Shown here: piece by piece, positions 35,661 to 47,549 of the stretch
How positions within the stretch are numbered: position 1 is the first letter of the stretch
Layout of the letters: each line of letters begins with the position of its first letter
Assembly (NCBI RefSeq): GCF_018812025.1
Contig: NC_063054.1
Location: forward strand, 30,493,806 to 30,557,805
DNA length: 64,000 nt
From: Megalobrama amblycephala
Taxonomy: Eukaryota; Chordata; Actinopteri; Cypriniformes; Xenocyprididae
Direction of reading: 5' to 3'
Notes under the pieces: generated by a model
What the model saw: the letters and a program-made list of their open reading frames with translations, nothing else
What the model was told of the DNA's origin: nothing
The model's database searches: none
Made by a program: the position numbers and the translations under genes

Positions 35661-36253
35661 GAAGTAAGAGAAGTTGGGTCGCGAGAACTGGAATTGAGAA
35701 CCACTGTAACGGTTGGATTGATCTGTGCCTGCGTTTGTTAATGTGCAGGTTTGATGTAATTAATTAATTTACTTCTGCCTGTTTTAATGACATTGCGTGG
35801 AGGTATAATAACATAACGGCATAAATTACATAAAGAATAACATTAAAAATACAAATGTAGGCTATATATAATACGTACACATGTAATAAATACTATTCAT
35901 ATACAATATGAGAAGAGTTTGATAAGTTGTGTGACTGAATTCATGCAAAAAAAGGACTGCTCACCACAACTGGCTGCAGCTCTTACTGATAGTGTCCTGA
36001 ATATGATTATCAAATTTATACTTCATGGTACACTACTGAATGCCAAAGTTGCAAGTTAAATAAAATGTTCTTTTCCAATAAAAATTGTTGATTTTTGTTG
36101 GAAAATAGTCATTTAGATAAAAAATAGTCATTAGTGGCAACCCTACACTGTATAGCTATATAACCACGTTTATCTGATCAGAATTTCTCTTGCTGTTTTT
36201 GCTGTAACAATCGTGTTTTGAAAACACAGTTAAAGCAGCCAATAAAAAGCTAA

Positions 36254-36565
36254 AGGCAGGAACACACCAAGCCGACGGTCGGCCGACTAAGTTTTCTCAG
36301 TGTGTTCCGCACCGTCGGCTGAAGTTGGTCCTCGTTGGCTTTTTTTCATTCTGATTGCCTGTTCAGATACTGCCGCCTACTGGTTCGGAAAGGCTTTTCA
36401 TCTCACGCAGGCGCAGAACTGACGTGCTACTTGGCCGTCGGCTGTTTAGCGTCGGTTTGGTGTGTCAGGGCAACTTTGGAAACAAACGCTGCCGACATGA
36501 GCCAACCCCACAGTCTGCTTTCGTCGCCACTAGTTCGTTGGCGTCGGCTTGGTGTGTTCTGGCCT
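36254..36565. mobile_element. Harbinger-like MITE, 312 bp
   Basis: AGGCAGGAACACACCAAGCC at the left and GGCTTGGTGTGTTCTGGCCT at the right are inverted; TAA flanks both sides (36251-36253, 36566-36568). Internal CCGTCGGC/GCCGTCGGC motifs repeat. A 146-codon open frame over this MITE and its flank (36355-36795) has no recognisable motif and is a consequence of the high GC. Confidence 0.8.
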
Positions 36566-36659
36566 TAATATTAAAATGGCATGAATTAAGAGCCCATCTA
36601 AAGCTAACGCTCACCTTCATAATTTTATTATTTTCTATAAAACATCAATATCTAACCTA

Positions 36660-37150
36660 TCACCTGCTAACATTCCCAAAACGTTTAGAGACGGTCACGA
36701 TGTGGAGTTCTTTTAAGGTTTGGGGGATGTTATTTGGTGGACCTTCAAGGAACATTCAGGATGTTCTGGGAATATTTAGGGGACTATTACTATAGGACGT
36801 TCTGTTAACTTCCCAAATGTCCTCTTTGTATCGTTCTTGCACGACCATAAAATAACCAAAAAATAATGTCCCCCTAATGTCATTTCGTGAACGTTATAAA
36901 ATGACCAGCAGAGGACCATGTGGGAACGTTCTGTTACTGTCCCAAATGTCCTCTTTGTAACGTTCTTATTTGATTAAAATAACCTAAATGGAACATCCCC
37001 CTAAAGTCATATAAGGAACCTTGAACTGCAGCACTTTCATTACCAAAAGAGGATGTTTTAGGAAAGTCAATAATGTTCTGTAAAGGTTGAGAATTTTCGT
37101 CACCTTTAGAGAACTTTTAGGGAACGTTGTGCAAGGTCACGAGAACTTCG
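36660..37150. repeat. Short tandem duplication, unit about 130/80 bp
   Basis: ACGTTCTGTTAACTTCCCAA-ATGTCCTCTTTGTATCGTTCTT at about 36799 recurs as ACGTTCTGTTACTGTCCCAA-ATGTCCTCTTTGTAACGTTCTT at about 36933, each followed by ATAACC and a CATCCCCCTAA/GTCCCCCTAA block. Flanks contain single GGGAACGTT and GGAACATTC units, so this is an old minisatellite-like array. Confidence 0.65.
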
Positions 37151-38065
37151 CCTTCTACGTGGAAAATGATTAAAGAAATGTTATAAGCAAGATAGTGTAA
37201 AAGCGTACATTTCTTGTCTATTAGCACGCTCTGCTGCTTACACCAATGGCTGAAAGCAGACAGTTAGGATAGCAGAATATGTGGGAGAGCATTGCTATAG
37301 TGTGACTATAGTGTACTGCAATACAGATGGTAACGCATTCTGAGGGATATTTTGAGCTACTCAGGATGTGCTGCCGCTCCATTGGACCCATTTTAATGTG
37401 GCAGCGCAAAGCAGTATGGCCGTAGTCTTCCATGGCCAAAGCCTGGCTCACTTCTGAAGCTAAGCAGGAGAACCATCCTTTAATCCGAGGTCCTGACATG
37501 CTGTGGTCGTTAACTGCCATTTTAATTATTAATTTGACCTCATTAAGGCAGTAGCGCATTCTGATTAGGGTGTTTTCACTACAGTGGCTGTAGGACTGCT
37601 TTGCTCTACTTTGGATTTTATAGTAAATTGCTCTTACGCTTTTTGACTTCTCATTGTGATTCCTTGCGATTCAGTCCTGCCTGTTGTTTTGGTATCTCAC
37701 CATTTCTCTTCATCTGTTTTCTCGGCAGCCTTTCAAAGGCAGAGACAACCAGCTGTTACTGTCATCTTCTGAGAAGATGTCCACACGCTGTATCCTTTCT
37801 AATCGGGACTGATTAGACCGTGATTAGAATGCAAGACTTTAAGTCTGTCCAGTAACTGAAAGCCCAATGGCATCAACAAAAAACAGACTGTCGGTTTCTC
37901 CTTTAGTTGGATGAGCTGGAGGGAATCGATTCTTGTTCCTCCTGGAACAAAAGAGCAGGTGCAATCATATAAGCAGGTGATAAACATATTTCTCATGATC
38001 TTCAAAACCTTCTTCTCTAAAGCTTAATGCTTCATATTTAAATCACGTTTTGTGGACAAATATAG
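37151..38065. other. Unassigned stretch
   Basis: No element ends, RNA gene or coding motif recognised. Confidence 0.5.
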
Positions 38066-38112
38066 ACTACTATTCAAAATGTTGGGGTTGTGAGAAGAAA
38101 AACGGTTATATT

Positions 38113-38485
38113 GTGAAAAATGAATGAATGGACTTGTTCTCAAGCCACTTCTTGGTTGTCTTTGCAATATGGGCAGGAGCATTGTCCTGTTGAAAAATAA
38201 CATCTGATCATTCCTCTTTAGATAGCAACTTTTCATTTGTGGGAAGCAAGCCAATCTGCAAAATTCTCCTGTACTCCAAAGCATTAATTGACTTTTCACA
38301 GTGAAGTGGCTCACCAATACTAGCAGCTACAAAGGCTCCCCACACAATGACACCTCTTCTTCCATGCTTCAATGTGCTAGACATGCATTTATTATTATAT
38401 TTCTCAGCAGATTTTAAAAGACACCTCTCTGGAGCTTCATTGTCCACACACAACTTCCCATATTCTGCCAAAAACTTTGATGATT
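38113..38485 (-). pseudogene. Decayed Tc1-like transposase fragment
   Basis: Read on the minus strand, one frame contains NEAPERCLLKSAEKYNNKC, LKHGRRGVIVWGAF and NALEYRRILQIGLLP. This matches the Tc1 pattern (GERY..., KHGGGSVMVWG, ...YLNILxxxLLP). A frameshift near 38205 then leads to VIFQQDNAPAHIAKTTKKW, the region of the second catalytic Asp. The first catalytic Asp (usual WSDE) is not recognisable, and the third catalytic acidic residue and the C-terminus are absent. A family D-like end (TACTATTCAAAATGTTGGGG, 38069) lies just beyond. Dead, but the only clear transposase in the window. Confidence 0.85.
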
Positions 38486-39923
38486 TTCTAAAACAGCAAT
38501 GGCTTTTTAAGTAGTACATTTGCTTAACCTTTACTAATTTCCTGACCAAATATTTGTGGTTAAGACAATTAAAAGACAATCAATCAATAAGTAAGTACGT
38601 GTGCGTGATGGTTCAAGCTCACACTCAGTACTCAGCACACAGTACCTGCTCTCTCATCTCATCAGGTCATTGCTCAAATGAAATAATCCCACCAGTGTAA
38701 ATGAGGTTTAGGGCAGATCAGTGAGGTGAGAGTGTTTTATATGTTCTGCAGTGGTGTGTGACATACTAACTCTGACCCTGTGTGCTTATGAGTGGAGCAG
38801 TCTGGATCGATAGCACATTAACAGCCATGTGTCTTATTTTCAACTGCACCCACTGTAAAAAGTTTCTTCTGGAATTCTTCACCTATAACATTACCTTTCT
38901 CTCTCGTACACACATGCGTGGTTACCATTTAACATTTAAACCTACCATTACCAAAAGACTGCTCTTGAATTAAGCCAATAACTGTAAACCAAATACCATA
39001 ACTATAACTCAAGCCAAAATAAAACATTTGGTATATCTTGTGAATAAATCTTAGCTAAATAATAAGCTTGCTTAGTTTCTTTATGAACCCTTTTAATGAT
39101 CCCAAAATCCTATGATGTATCCTTGAGCTCCAGCATATTAGATTTTCTGAAGGATCATTTTTAGATTTACTGTATTTTTTTCAAAATCATAAAAAATCTT
39201 ACTTACCCCAATCATTTCAACTGTACTATATGATATGTATTTAATTTTTTATTTATTTAGGTTTTATACTTGTGAGTATGATCTACAAACTGAACAACAA
39301 ATTCAAAACCCTACTTAAATTACAGTATGTCTATGATATATAAATATAAAGTCAAGTAAACACTTTGAAATCTAAGATTATCATGCTGACAAATTGAACA
39401 AAAGCTGCACAAACTATAACATAAAGATGCTAATGCTCAACATAGAAACTAACATGTGAAATAGCTAGAATTCTGACTGGAAGGTAAAAATGCAAAAACA
39501 CACTCCACTGGCTTCCTGTTTGAAGAGGACACTAGAGACTTGTTCAGTGCCATACTGCCAGGCAAAACAGTTCAAGTTCAGAGCACTGCATGCATCATAA
39601 TTCAAACTCTGGGACTCTGTGATAATCTCACCTAGGCACAAGTGTTAAACTTTAATCACAAACTCACATTGCATATAAGCTGAAGAGAACAGACCTCCAC
39701 CTCTTGGTCGTGGCTGAGGGCCTCTACATGCGAGTCATTCTCAGGGATGAGATCGATGATGACAAGCCTGAACAGAATAACATGAGGACAGAGCTGTTGT
39801 TGAAAATTAGTCACATGGCAATCTAAGAGGCAACAGACAAACATGACAGTTAAACTGATATTTATAATGTTTGATTTTAAGGCCTCAGGTGAGATGCTGG
39901 AGAAATGATTATATGTGTATACG
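38486..39923. other. Unassigned stretch with a family D scrap
   Basis: TCCAGCATATTAGATTTTCTGAAGGATC at about 39131 and AAAAATCTTACTTACCCCAA at about 39194 are a degenerate internally deleted family D remnant. The rest is unremarkable. Confidence 0.45.
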
Positions 39924-39932
39924 GAGTATGTG

Positions 39933-40006
<74 letters not shown>

Positions 40007-40015
40007 CACATACTC
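39924..40015. repeat. (TA)n hairpin with matched flanks, 92 bp
   Basis: About 32 TA units bounded by GAGTATGTGATTTTA and TAAAATCACATACTC, so the whole 92 bp is one perfect palindrome. The sequence after it (TTAATTAATCTAAATTAATCGC) looks like a dispersed-repeat interior. Confidence 0.9.
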
Positions 40016-40970
40016 TGTGATTAATTAATCTAAATTAATCGCATACATAATTTTTGCTGTGAAAGTATTAAATATTTCAATTCAAATGAATCAATGCAGG
40101 GTTTTTCCTGGGTCAAAAATGGTCTTCAGTGACAGACATGGTCATCCACACAAACAGTAAAAAGTGCCCTACCCACGTGATCTGCGAGCCCGATACTGAC
40201 AATAAAGTACCCGTCACTCTCACTGTAATTCTTTCTTGCCCTCTTTGCAAAAAAAAAAAAAAAAAGTGATTTTATAAATTTGTAAGAGAAGATGCTTTTT
40301 TGCTAAACCTGAAAAGTATTAAAAAGTAGCATTTAGAAGTTATATTAACTAATAATATAATTTTCTACCATATACAATTAAATGCACCTAGCTAACAACA
40401 ACTTGCTTTGTTCTGGTTTCACCTCACTCCAGTCTAAACTAACTGATTTTATAGGTAGGCCTAATTTACTACACATTGTCATTTAAATAACCTGAAAATA
40501 TTGTGGATTATTAAGGCTAATTTTACTAACCACTCTTGCTAAATGGGGTAAACACACTTATGTTCTCATTTCAGAGTTGTTCGAGTAAATGATTCATTCT
40601 AGACCGTGTGGACAGATCAGTTGTTGTCATGATTCATTAAAATGAATCTGTTCAAATGAGTCATCAGGTCGCGAATTGGACATTAGCGGACGTTGACGCG
40701 TTGCGTGCGAATCGCGACTGTTATTAGGACATCGCAAAAGATTTGTCAACACAGAAAACACTTCACCACTGGATAGGATTTTCTTTTTGTTTGCTGAACG
40801 TGTGGTTTATGTCAGCTGCACGTGCAGGGCGCCTGTCAGAGAAGATGAGGTGACGTTCTTTTGAGCACTATTCACACCCAACGGTTATTCAGGAAAAACA
40901 TTCTCCGAATGCACCTCGTGAAACATGGATTCAGTCTTACGAACTTTTAGCATTGTCAGTTGATTTAGAT
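40016..40970. other. Unassigned stretch with possible hAT end
   Basis: GCAGGGTTTTTCCTGGGTCAAAAAT at about 40098 resembles hAT-type ends (CAGGGTTTTTCC); no partner found. A run at about 40250-40265. No gene. Confidence 0.4.
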
Positions 40971-40974
40971 TATT

Positions 40975-41317
40975 AAATGTTTTAGGCCAAAAAATTTTTT
41001 GTCACATACAGCAAACATCTCCTCACTATCCGCTAGCTGCCTGTCCCCTGAACACACTGTAAAAAAACTGTCTCTGTAGTCGCCACAAGTTCCAAAAACG
41101 GCAATAAAAACAAACTGGTGCAGCCTGGACCACAAAACATAATAAACACGCTCCAGCCAATAACCGACAAGAATGATTTTAAATGCGCGTTCATGACTGT
41201 TTCAGGAGGGGAGGGGGAGGAGGAGGAGGAGGGAGGGTCTAGCTAGCCTCTGTTTTGTTTGACAACACTTCGAATGTCAACAGGAAGTTACTCCACCCAG
41301 GATCGCTTAGAGCACCT
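40975..41317 (-). mobile_element. TTAA element (family W), one end visible
   Basis: The right end reads GATCGCTTAGAGCACCT then TTAA (41318-41321), i.e. AGGTGCTCTAAGCGATC on the minus strand, with the AG terminus and TTAA seen in the other Kolobok-like families. A 34-bp purine-only tract with several GGG runs is at 41204-41237. The left limit is uncertain. Confidence 0.55.
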
Positions 41318-43291
41318 TTAAGATCAACTTGAGGGGACAGTTCAACCAAAAAAAAAAAGAGATCTTTTGCAGAAAGATGGCGGTGAACACTAAAAAAACT
41401 TACAGTATCAAGCTCCAAAAATGATGTAAATATTGTGAAAGTAGTGCATATGTCTTGTGCATTATATTTTTAGTCATTATTCATAAAATCTTGGTCAATG
41501 AACACAACAGAAAAGAACAGCTAAATTTGTGCTTCACAGAAAAAAGAACATCATACTGGTGGTTTGGAATGAAATGAAGGTGACAAAATGTTCAGTTTCA
41601 CAAAATGTGTCTTTGGGTGAACATCCATTACATACTGCTTTATTGCTTCATAAGTCAAATTATATGAACCATTAAGTATGAATTTGTAGCTTAAAGTCCT
41701 TGAGAAATCTGCCTTTGAACCATTTGAAATGACTCTAATTCAGGTTTTTTTTTTGTTTCACTGTCTTGTGCTTCTTAATATTCTATGACTCTAATAAAAT
41801 TAAAAGCATAATGTGACTGTGGATGCCTGGATACTACATCTCACATTCTTTCTTAATATTACCCAAAAACATTTAGGGGGTTTACAAAGATCACTTTCCC
41901 TAGTTGCCTTCATCCATGGCTATTTAATTTGATTGTTTTTTTGCCTATAGGAGGTCTTCTCAAACTATTGAAATAGGGGACCACTAATCAGGACACATAA
42001 AAACTCCCATCCATCTATTAGTATAGCTGAATCTGATGGTATAAAAAGTTGCATCCATCACGTATCATGGGTAAAAAAGGTAAATTTAATTTCTATGGAA
42101 TTCTATCAGATTAGAAACCAATCTCACTTGAAAAATAGAAATCTGATGCAAACTTTTCAAGGCATAAAGTTTACGTTTTTAAAACATTTATTCTTTAACT
42201 TGTATCAAGGTCTGATGCTGGCAGTGCCTTGTAAATTTGGGTATTACAAAATAAATGAACTGAATATTCAATGGCAAATCTTGTTGGCATCAAATCAAGA
42301 TTAATGAATAAAAAAAAAATCAAGATTAATGAAACATGGCAGGGCACAAACATTGCAATACAATTAATTTAGGCTTAATTGGAAAAAAATATGATTAAGT
42401 ATTTTAATTTATTATTTTTCCAATTTTAAAAACTATAATACTCAGTGGTATCAATTTATATAAAAAACTTTTTATAGGGCCCATTACAATCCCTGCTAAA
42501 ATAAAATAAAATAAAAAAATAATACAACAAAACAGCCTAGGCCTTAGAGTGTTTTTTTCCCCCAGCAGGTATGTTCAAACCAAAGCACCACAGCAAATCC
42601 ATCTCTCTTATCTTTAATCCAGAGTCCATCCACACCACAGATCCGTGAGTTAACTATGACAACATGCTTACTGAACCGAAGACTCCACTTCACTCTGTAT
42701 TTACCGCAGCGGTCAGAGCTCAATTAAACAAGCTGACCTGTTCATGAAGACATCATCACTGACCTGAGCAGTGTACAATGACTCAATGTCTGTGCTTTAT
42801 GAAGCAGGAAAGCTTTGGAAGTGTTTACCTTCACACTCTCAAATCGATCTGACTTACATTGACCTTATCATCACCTGCAATCATTTTCGGCCCTGAGTGG
42901 TAATGTGCCTCGTGCCCGGCCCCGGTTTGTTTTCACAGACAAATCACCTCACTTCCGACTTACCACAATGCTGGTGTGTGCGTGTGTGGGCGCGTGTGCG
43001 TGTGTGTGCAGTCATGCCTGTCGGTAGAATTAGATGGTCCAGTGGTGAAGGCTGTACGTCCTGTGATGGATGCATTTCTATCACACCAAGAGTCTTTTTT
43101 TCTCATCAGTCCTTAAGGAGGTGAAACCGCAGGTCTTTATATTATGCTGAGTGAGCAGGTCAGGGCCGTCCGCTCAAGCTGTGGTATATATTACTGCACA
43201 GTCAAGCTTTTTTTAAATTATTTTTACTATGCTCTAGCAACAGTAGGACTTACCATTTCTATTTTAGATTTTATGTTCTTAATGATGCAAC
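41318..43291. other. Long unassigned stretch
   Basis: No gene recognised. A (GT)n-rich run is at about 42974-43009. Confidence 0.5.
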
Positions 43292-44203
43292 AGTGATGCT
43301 CAAAAATATTTGGACATTTTAGCCACACTTGCATTGCAAGATATCAAACCTATGGCATGTATTTATTTATTTATTACTATTTTATTATTTTTATTTATTA
43401 TTTTTTTTTTTTTTACATAATTTAAATCATTTATTATCATTTTAAAATATCATCATTTAGTTTTTATTCATTTATTTTTGATAACTTTCTGAATTTAGAA
43501 GGTAAATAGTTCCAATCTAAATGCCAATTTATTGTTTTTAATTTACAATTTATATTTATTATAAAATATTAATCATTTATTGTTTATTTTTTGTTTTTAA
43601 TTCTAAATAGTTCCCATGTTGAACTAAATATTCAGTTAGCTTAATTAAATTTAATTAAATTAATTTCAATCTTCTTAATGAACTATATACTGTAACATGG
43701 TTATTGTACCAAGTTATATTCTCATTATTCAGTATCACCAGTCTTACTGTTATTGCCATGAGCCACTTCAGGGTGAGGATTACAGTGATTTTTACCATGT
43801 TTTAATATCCTATACCGAAGCTACACTCTTAAAAATAAAGGTTCTTTATTGGCATCAGTGGTTCCATAAAGAACCTTTAATATCCAACCTTCCATTGCCT
43901 AAAAATGTACTTTATAGTGGGAAAAATGTTCTTTAAATCACAAAAATGCTCTTTATACTAAGAAAAAAAAAATGGTTCTTTTAAGAAATGTGCACTGAAA
44001 GGTTCTTTGGAGAACCCAAAATGGTTCCTCTGTGGCATCACTGTGAAAACCCTTTTGGGTGTAAAATCACTGTTTCGCACCTTCAAAAGAACCTGCAAAA
44101 ATGCTATAGTTAGAGTTCTGAAAGAAAAAAAAAAACAACAACTCAGAAACATATTCAAAAATTCAGACATGTTTAAGTGTCCAAATACTTTTTGGGTACA
44201 CTG
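43292..44203. mobile_element. Possible Tc1-like element with nested MITE Q
   Basis: CAGTGATGCTCAAAAATATTTGGACA at the left pairs imperfectly with GTGTCCAAATACTTTTTGGGTACACTG at the right. The interior is AT-rich low complexity (TTTA repeats, 43355-43450). Contains MITE Q. Confidence 0.5.
43820..44070. mobile_element. MITE Q, ACACTCTTAAAAATAAAGGTT type
   Basis: Starts ACACTCTTAAAAATAAAGG and carries repeated GGTTCTTT / AAAGAACC words (GGTTCCATAAAGAACCTTTA, GAAAGGTTCTTTGGAGAACC) giving an imperfect palindrome. This is a MITE type I recognise as common in fish. The right end is eroded at CCCTTTTGGGTG. Confidence 0.7.
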
Positions 44204-44205
44204 TA

Positions 44206-46216
44206 CCGTACAGGCTATTTATGCACAAGTTTGAGTGCTATACTCAAAGAAATCGAGTTCTAAAACTTGTTTTTGATGACTTTGGCTGTCTGGATGTAAA
44301 ATAAAGTGTGTTAGACAGCAGTGACATGCACAGTAGCTCTCTGCTTGCTATAATTGCTTTGGTGGGAGGAGAACGCTCCATTATTTCCACTTATCAGCCT
44401 GACACTGTAACGCCAATAAAAGAACAGAGGTGTGAACGGAGTGACAGGTGAACTCCAGTCGACGGTACTTCTACTGACACCAGAGACTCCTCACATCTGC
44501 CTTCAACTTGCTGTGAAGAACTAGTCTTTTATATATAGCTATCATTACAGCAGCGTAACGTCCCTCCTGTGCCATGAGCTCAGTTTGTCATAGCCTCAGA
44601 AAGCAATACTGTAATCCACAACATCATTAATGTTTATGTCCACAAGGGAAGAATAGAGTTTTATGTTTACTTGGATCTTAGGATTATTGGCTTGGTGTAT
44701 AGGGCTCTGGCAAGCAAATGACATCTGAGAAGAAGAAGAAGAAAAAAAACCCTGACCCAAAAACGAAGGGTTTATCCTGAAGAGATGCTTTAAATTACCT
44801 GGAAATATATAGCCAGGGGAAGTTTAGGGTTTTCAGCACAAACACTATTTGATTGCCTGTCATCTATCTGCCTGTACACTTCACACAGGTGGGAAAAGAC
44901 ACAAAAATAGCAGGTGGAAATCATTTCTCACTTGCACAACTTTTTAAACGGTGAGATATATGTTGAGTACATCCTTGCGTTATTTCCCGTTATCAGTAAG
45001 ATGATTTAGAGACACACTTTCTGACTTCAATTTGCAGCTCTACCATAATCAGACCTTTTCCATCGAATGGTTTATGATAGTCAAAGAAACTTGACTGAAA
45101 TAAATTGCTTTTCTGGAGAAGTTTGTGTATGTGTGATGTGTTAAGGACCTTTAAACCAACAAAATGCAAGCCCTTTTTCGCTAACACCAATGTTTGCTTC
45201 TGTTAAATGCCTGAGATATTTTTTTCACTTTACCACAGTTAAGCCAAATCTATTCAATTAAATTCTATAGGCATAACACCTCGTGAAGTGCCTAAAACCC
45301 ACATAAACCGTGGTAAAATCACTGTAATGCATTGCCTTGAGTGGCTCATTGCTCTTATAAATTGGCAGCGACAGCAATATTATAAAAGACACCAATGTTA
45401 ATAAAAATCTGAATAAAAAGTTTTTGCCCTCAAATGATATAGCTATTGGAACAATATTAGTTAAAATGATCATTTGTTTAGTTCCTGAATGAATCAATGT
45501 TTTTGAACAATCATTTGAAATAATGATTCAATGACTCACTTGACACTACTGTTGGAACCATGTAACCTGCAGAATGAGCTCATCCAATAATGCCCTATCA
45601 CAGTGGGATTTTATCAAACAGCAATAAATAAAATTCTGAAGGAATCATTTACATTTCTTAATTTGTCAGATGCTGAAACTTTAATTTTATTAGTATATGT
45701 GGCAACTGAACCAATGAACCCATGTTGCTAGTGCCATTTTCTACCACATAAAGAAGCCATATTTATTGTAATTGTTAAAATTTCCAAAGATCAGCATTCT
45801 CTTGCAGAGACTTGAAACTTTGAGGGCTGGTAGTACTCACCCCATCTACAACAGTCAAAAGTACGAAATGGCCCATAACGGTCCTAAACTGTTAGGCGTA
45901 GGCTCAAGTGTCTTATAGTGTTGGAATCCTTGGCTCAAGACGGACAAAATGCATGCCTTAGATTCACTCATCAAAGTTTTCGGGAATTTTGGATTTTTTA
46001 AAAACTTGAAATTTTGCTATAACAGGAAAAAACAAACAAACATGAAAACAGCTATAACTACTTCACTGTTAGTCTGATTGACTTGAAAATGACATGCAGT
46101 GTCTTTGTCCGAGGTGCCATGATTGTCTATGAGGTCATTGACGTATCTCACAAAACATGTCTGCCATCGGCCAATGAAATTTGAGCAACTATCAGACAAG
46201 GTTAACGGAGACCGAT
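44206..46216. other. Long unassigned stretch
   Basis: No gene. A GAA run is at 44733-44744. The part from about 45800 has an even composition and continues beyond the nested element at 46217-46883 (CGGCCCTAGAGGCCTGTG), so it may belong to an older unrecognised repeat. Confidence 0.4.
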
Positions 46217-46883
46217 CAGGGGTGTGTTTCCCGAACAATGATGTAACTTGCTGCTGAACTACCATAGTACGATGCATCGTTGAACAAATCAACTAGCTAG
46301 TCACAACTGTTTCCCAAAACTGTATTGTCGCAATCTTGTCGTTCAACCACGTTGGTGAATGACGTCACGCAGGTGGTGGAGTAATAACTTCTTTAAATTA
46401 ATCTGTTTGAGATCGAATTAATGTTAGAGTTTCTGCTATAAATTACGGACATGGCATTAGAGGACTAATTCTCATTTTCCTCAGTTATTTTGCTTTATTT
46501 CCCGATCGAATCAAATGCTTGTTCTGACTTACTAGAGCACGTACGCACATGCACACTCTTCAAAAACAGTGCTTTAGTTCTCTTGACAAACTAAAATATA
46601 TAAATGACATTTGTATATATTAGAAATAAAATATATACATTGTACTTAATGTAAGCTTGCTTATTTTGCTTAATTTATTAAGTCCACATGTCATAAAAAC
46701 AAGAAACTATGCTTCTAACCACAGCTCGAGAGCTGTCGTTCCAACCACACAAGTTTGCGATGCAGTTTGCGAATGTTCGTTTGAACTATGGTTTCGGGAA
46801 ACACCAAATCGTTGAACTATGTAAGTAACAACGGAACTTGCGATGTTAGTTGGCTAATGATGCTTTTGGGAAACGCACCCCGG
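46217..46883. mobile_element. MITE S, CAGGGGTGTGTTTCCC ends
   Basis: CAGGGGTGTGTTTCCCGAAC at the left and TTTTGGGAAACGCACCCC at the right are inverted. Both subtermini contain further GTTTCCC / GGGAAAC and CGTTGAAC pairs. The CAGGGG start suggests hAT, but I see no clear 8-bp duplication. The 103-bp relative at 12073-12175 is an internally deleted version. Confidence 0.7.
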
Positions 46884-47156
46884 AACGAAACTTGCTGGGC
46901 CTGTTTGACTCACGGCCCTAGAGGCCTGTGAGAAATTAGAAAGAAATAGGCCACCGGGGGGCGCCTTCGCGTTTTTCACATGCGTAAAGCATTGTGTATC
47001 GTGCGATTTTTCGACCACAACATTGGTACCACATGGTAGAACTCTTCATTCTGAGCAACTTTGCCTCTAGGACCGTCGCTGTCCATCAAAACGTTCGTTA
47101 AATATTGGAGATTATTTAAAAAAAAACAACTCTGGTGAACTAGTCCTAGGTTATAG

Positions 47157-47549
47157 CCCACACAGCAGGAGACTCCTAGGCAGATCCGCATTCAAGTCGC
47201 CAAACCCACATGACAGTCACATTCGTTTTGGCACCGTCCAGAGGATCAGCTCTGCCTCCGGGTGGCGCCGTAAATTCTACCGTCAATCAGTGGATCCTGA
47301 GCGGACCCATGTCGGATCCGTGGATGCGCACGTGCCTTTACTGTAACGGTTGTCCCAAACGGACCCGCCGCGGAGGTAAGGTTTTAATAGCGGATGCAGC
47401 GCGGCGCCATGGCGGGTCCGCTATCTGCCTTCGTTGCGGATCTGTCACTGCGCGCAAGTAGACGCCGATACGTGTCCGTTCGCGGATAAGGTGCGGAAGC
47501 CGCGATACTCACGCGGCCAATCCGCTGCGGGGTTCTTTTGCTGTGTGGG
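47157..47549. mobile_element. GC-rich MITE T, CCCACACAGC ends
   Basis: CCCACACAGCAGGAGACTCC at the left pairs with the right end TTCTTTTGCTGTGTGGG. Unlike its surroundings it is GC-rich and carries at least six GCGGA/TCCGC words (GCGGACCCATG, GCGGATGCAG, GCGGATCTG, GCGGATAAG, GCGGAAGCC). The 83-codon open frame at 47210-47461 follows from this composition; its CxxC pairs (CLYCNGC, CLRCG) are noted but not a recognised domain. Confidence 0.65.

Larger units (their letters stand above)
34819..36150. mobile_element. hAT-like element with nested MITE
   Basis: The left end CACTGTATTAAGCCTGCC and right end (reverse complement CAGTGTAGGGTTGCCAC) resemble each other but have diverged. Left subterminal AATAATCGACTG and GATAATTAGTTGAC are typical of hAT elements with ATTAGTCGAC motifs. 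No clear duplication. A possible transposase relic lies at 35012-35176 and a MITE at about 35309-35660. Confidence 0.45.

Noticed and set aside
36355..36795. 146-codon open frame, the longest in the window
   Set aside because: It runs from a GC-rich Harbinger-like MITE into its flank, overlaps a second frame, and contains no recognisable motif.
39656..40009. 117-codon minus-strand frame starting with an IYIYIY repeat
   Set aside because: Translation of the TA microsatellite plus flank.
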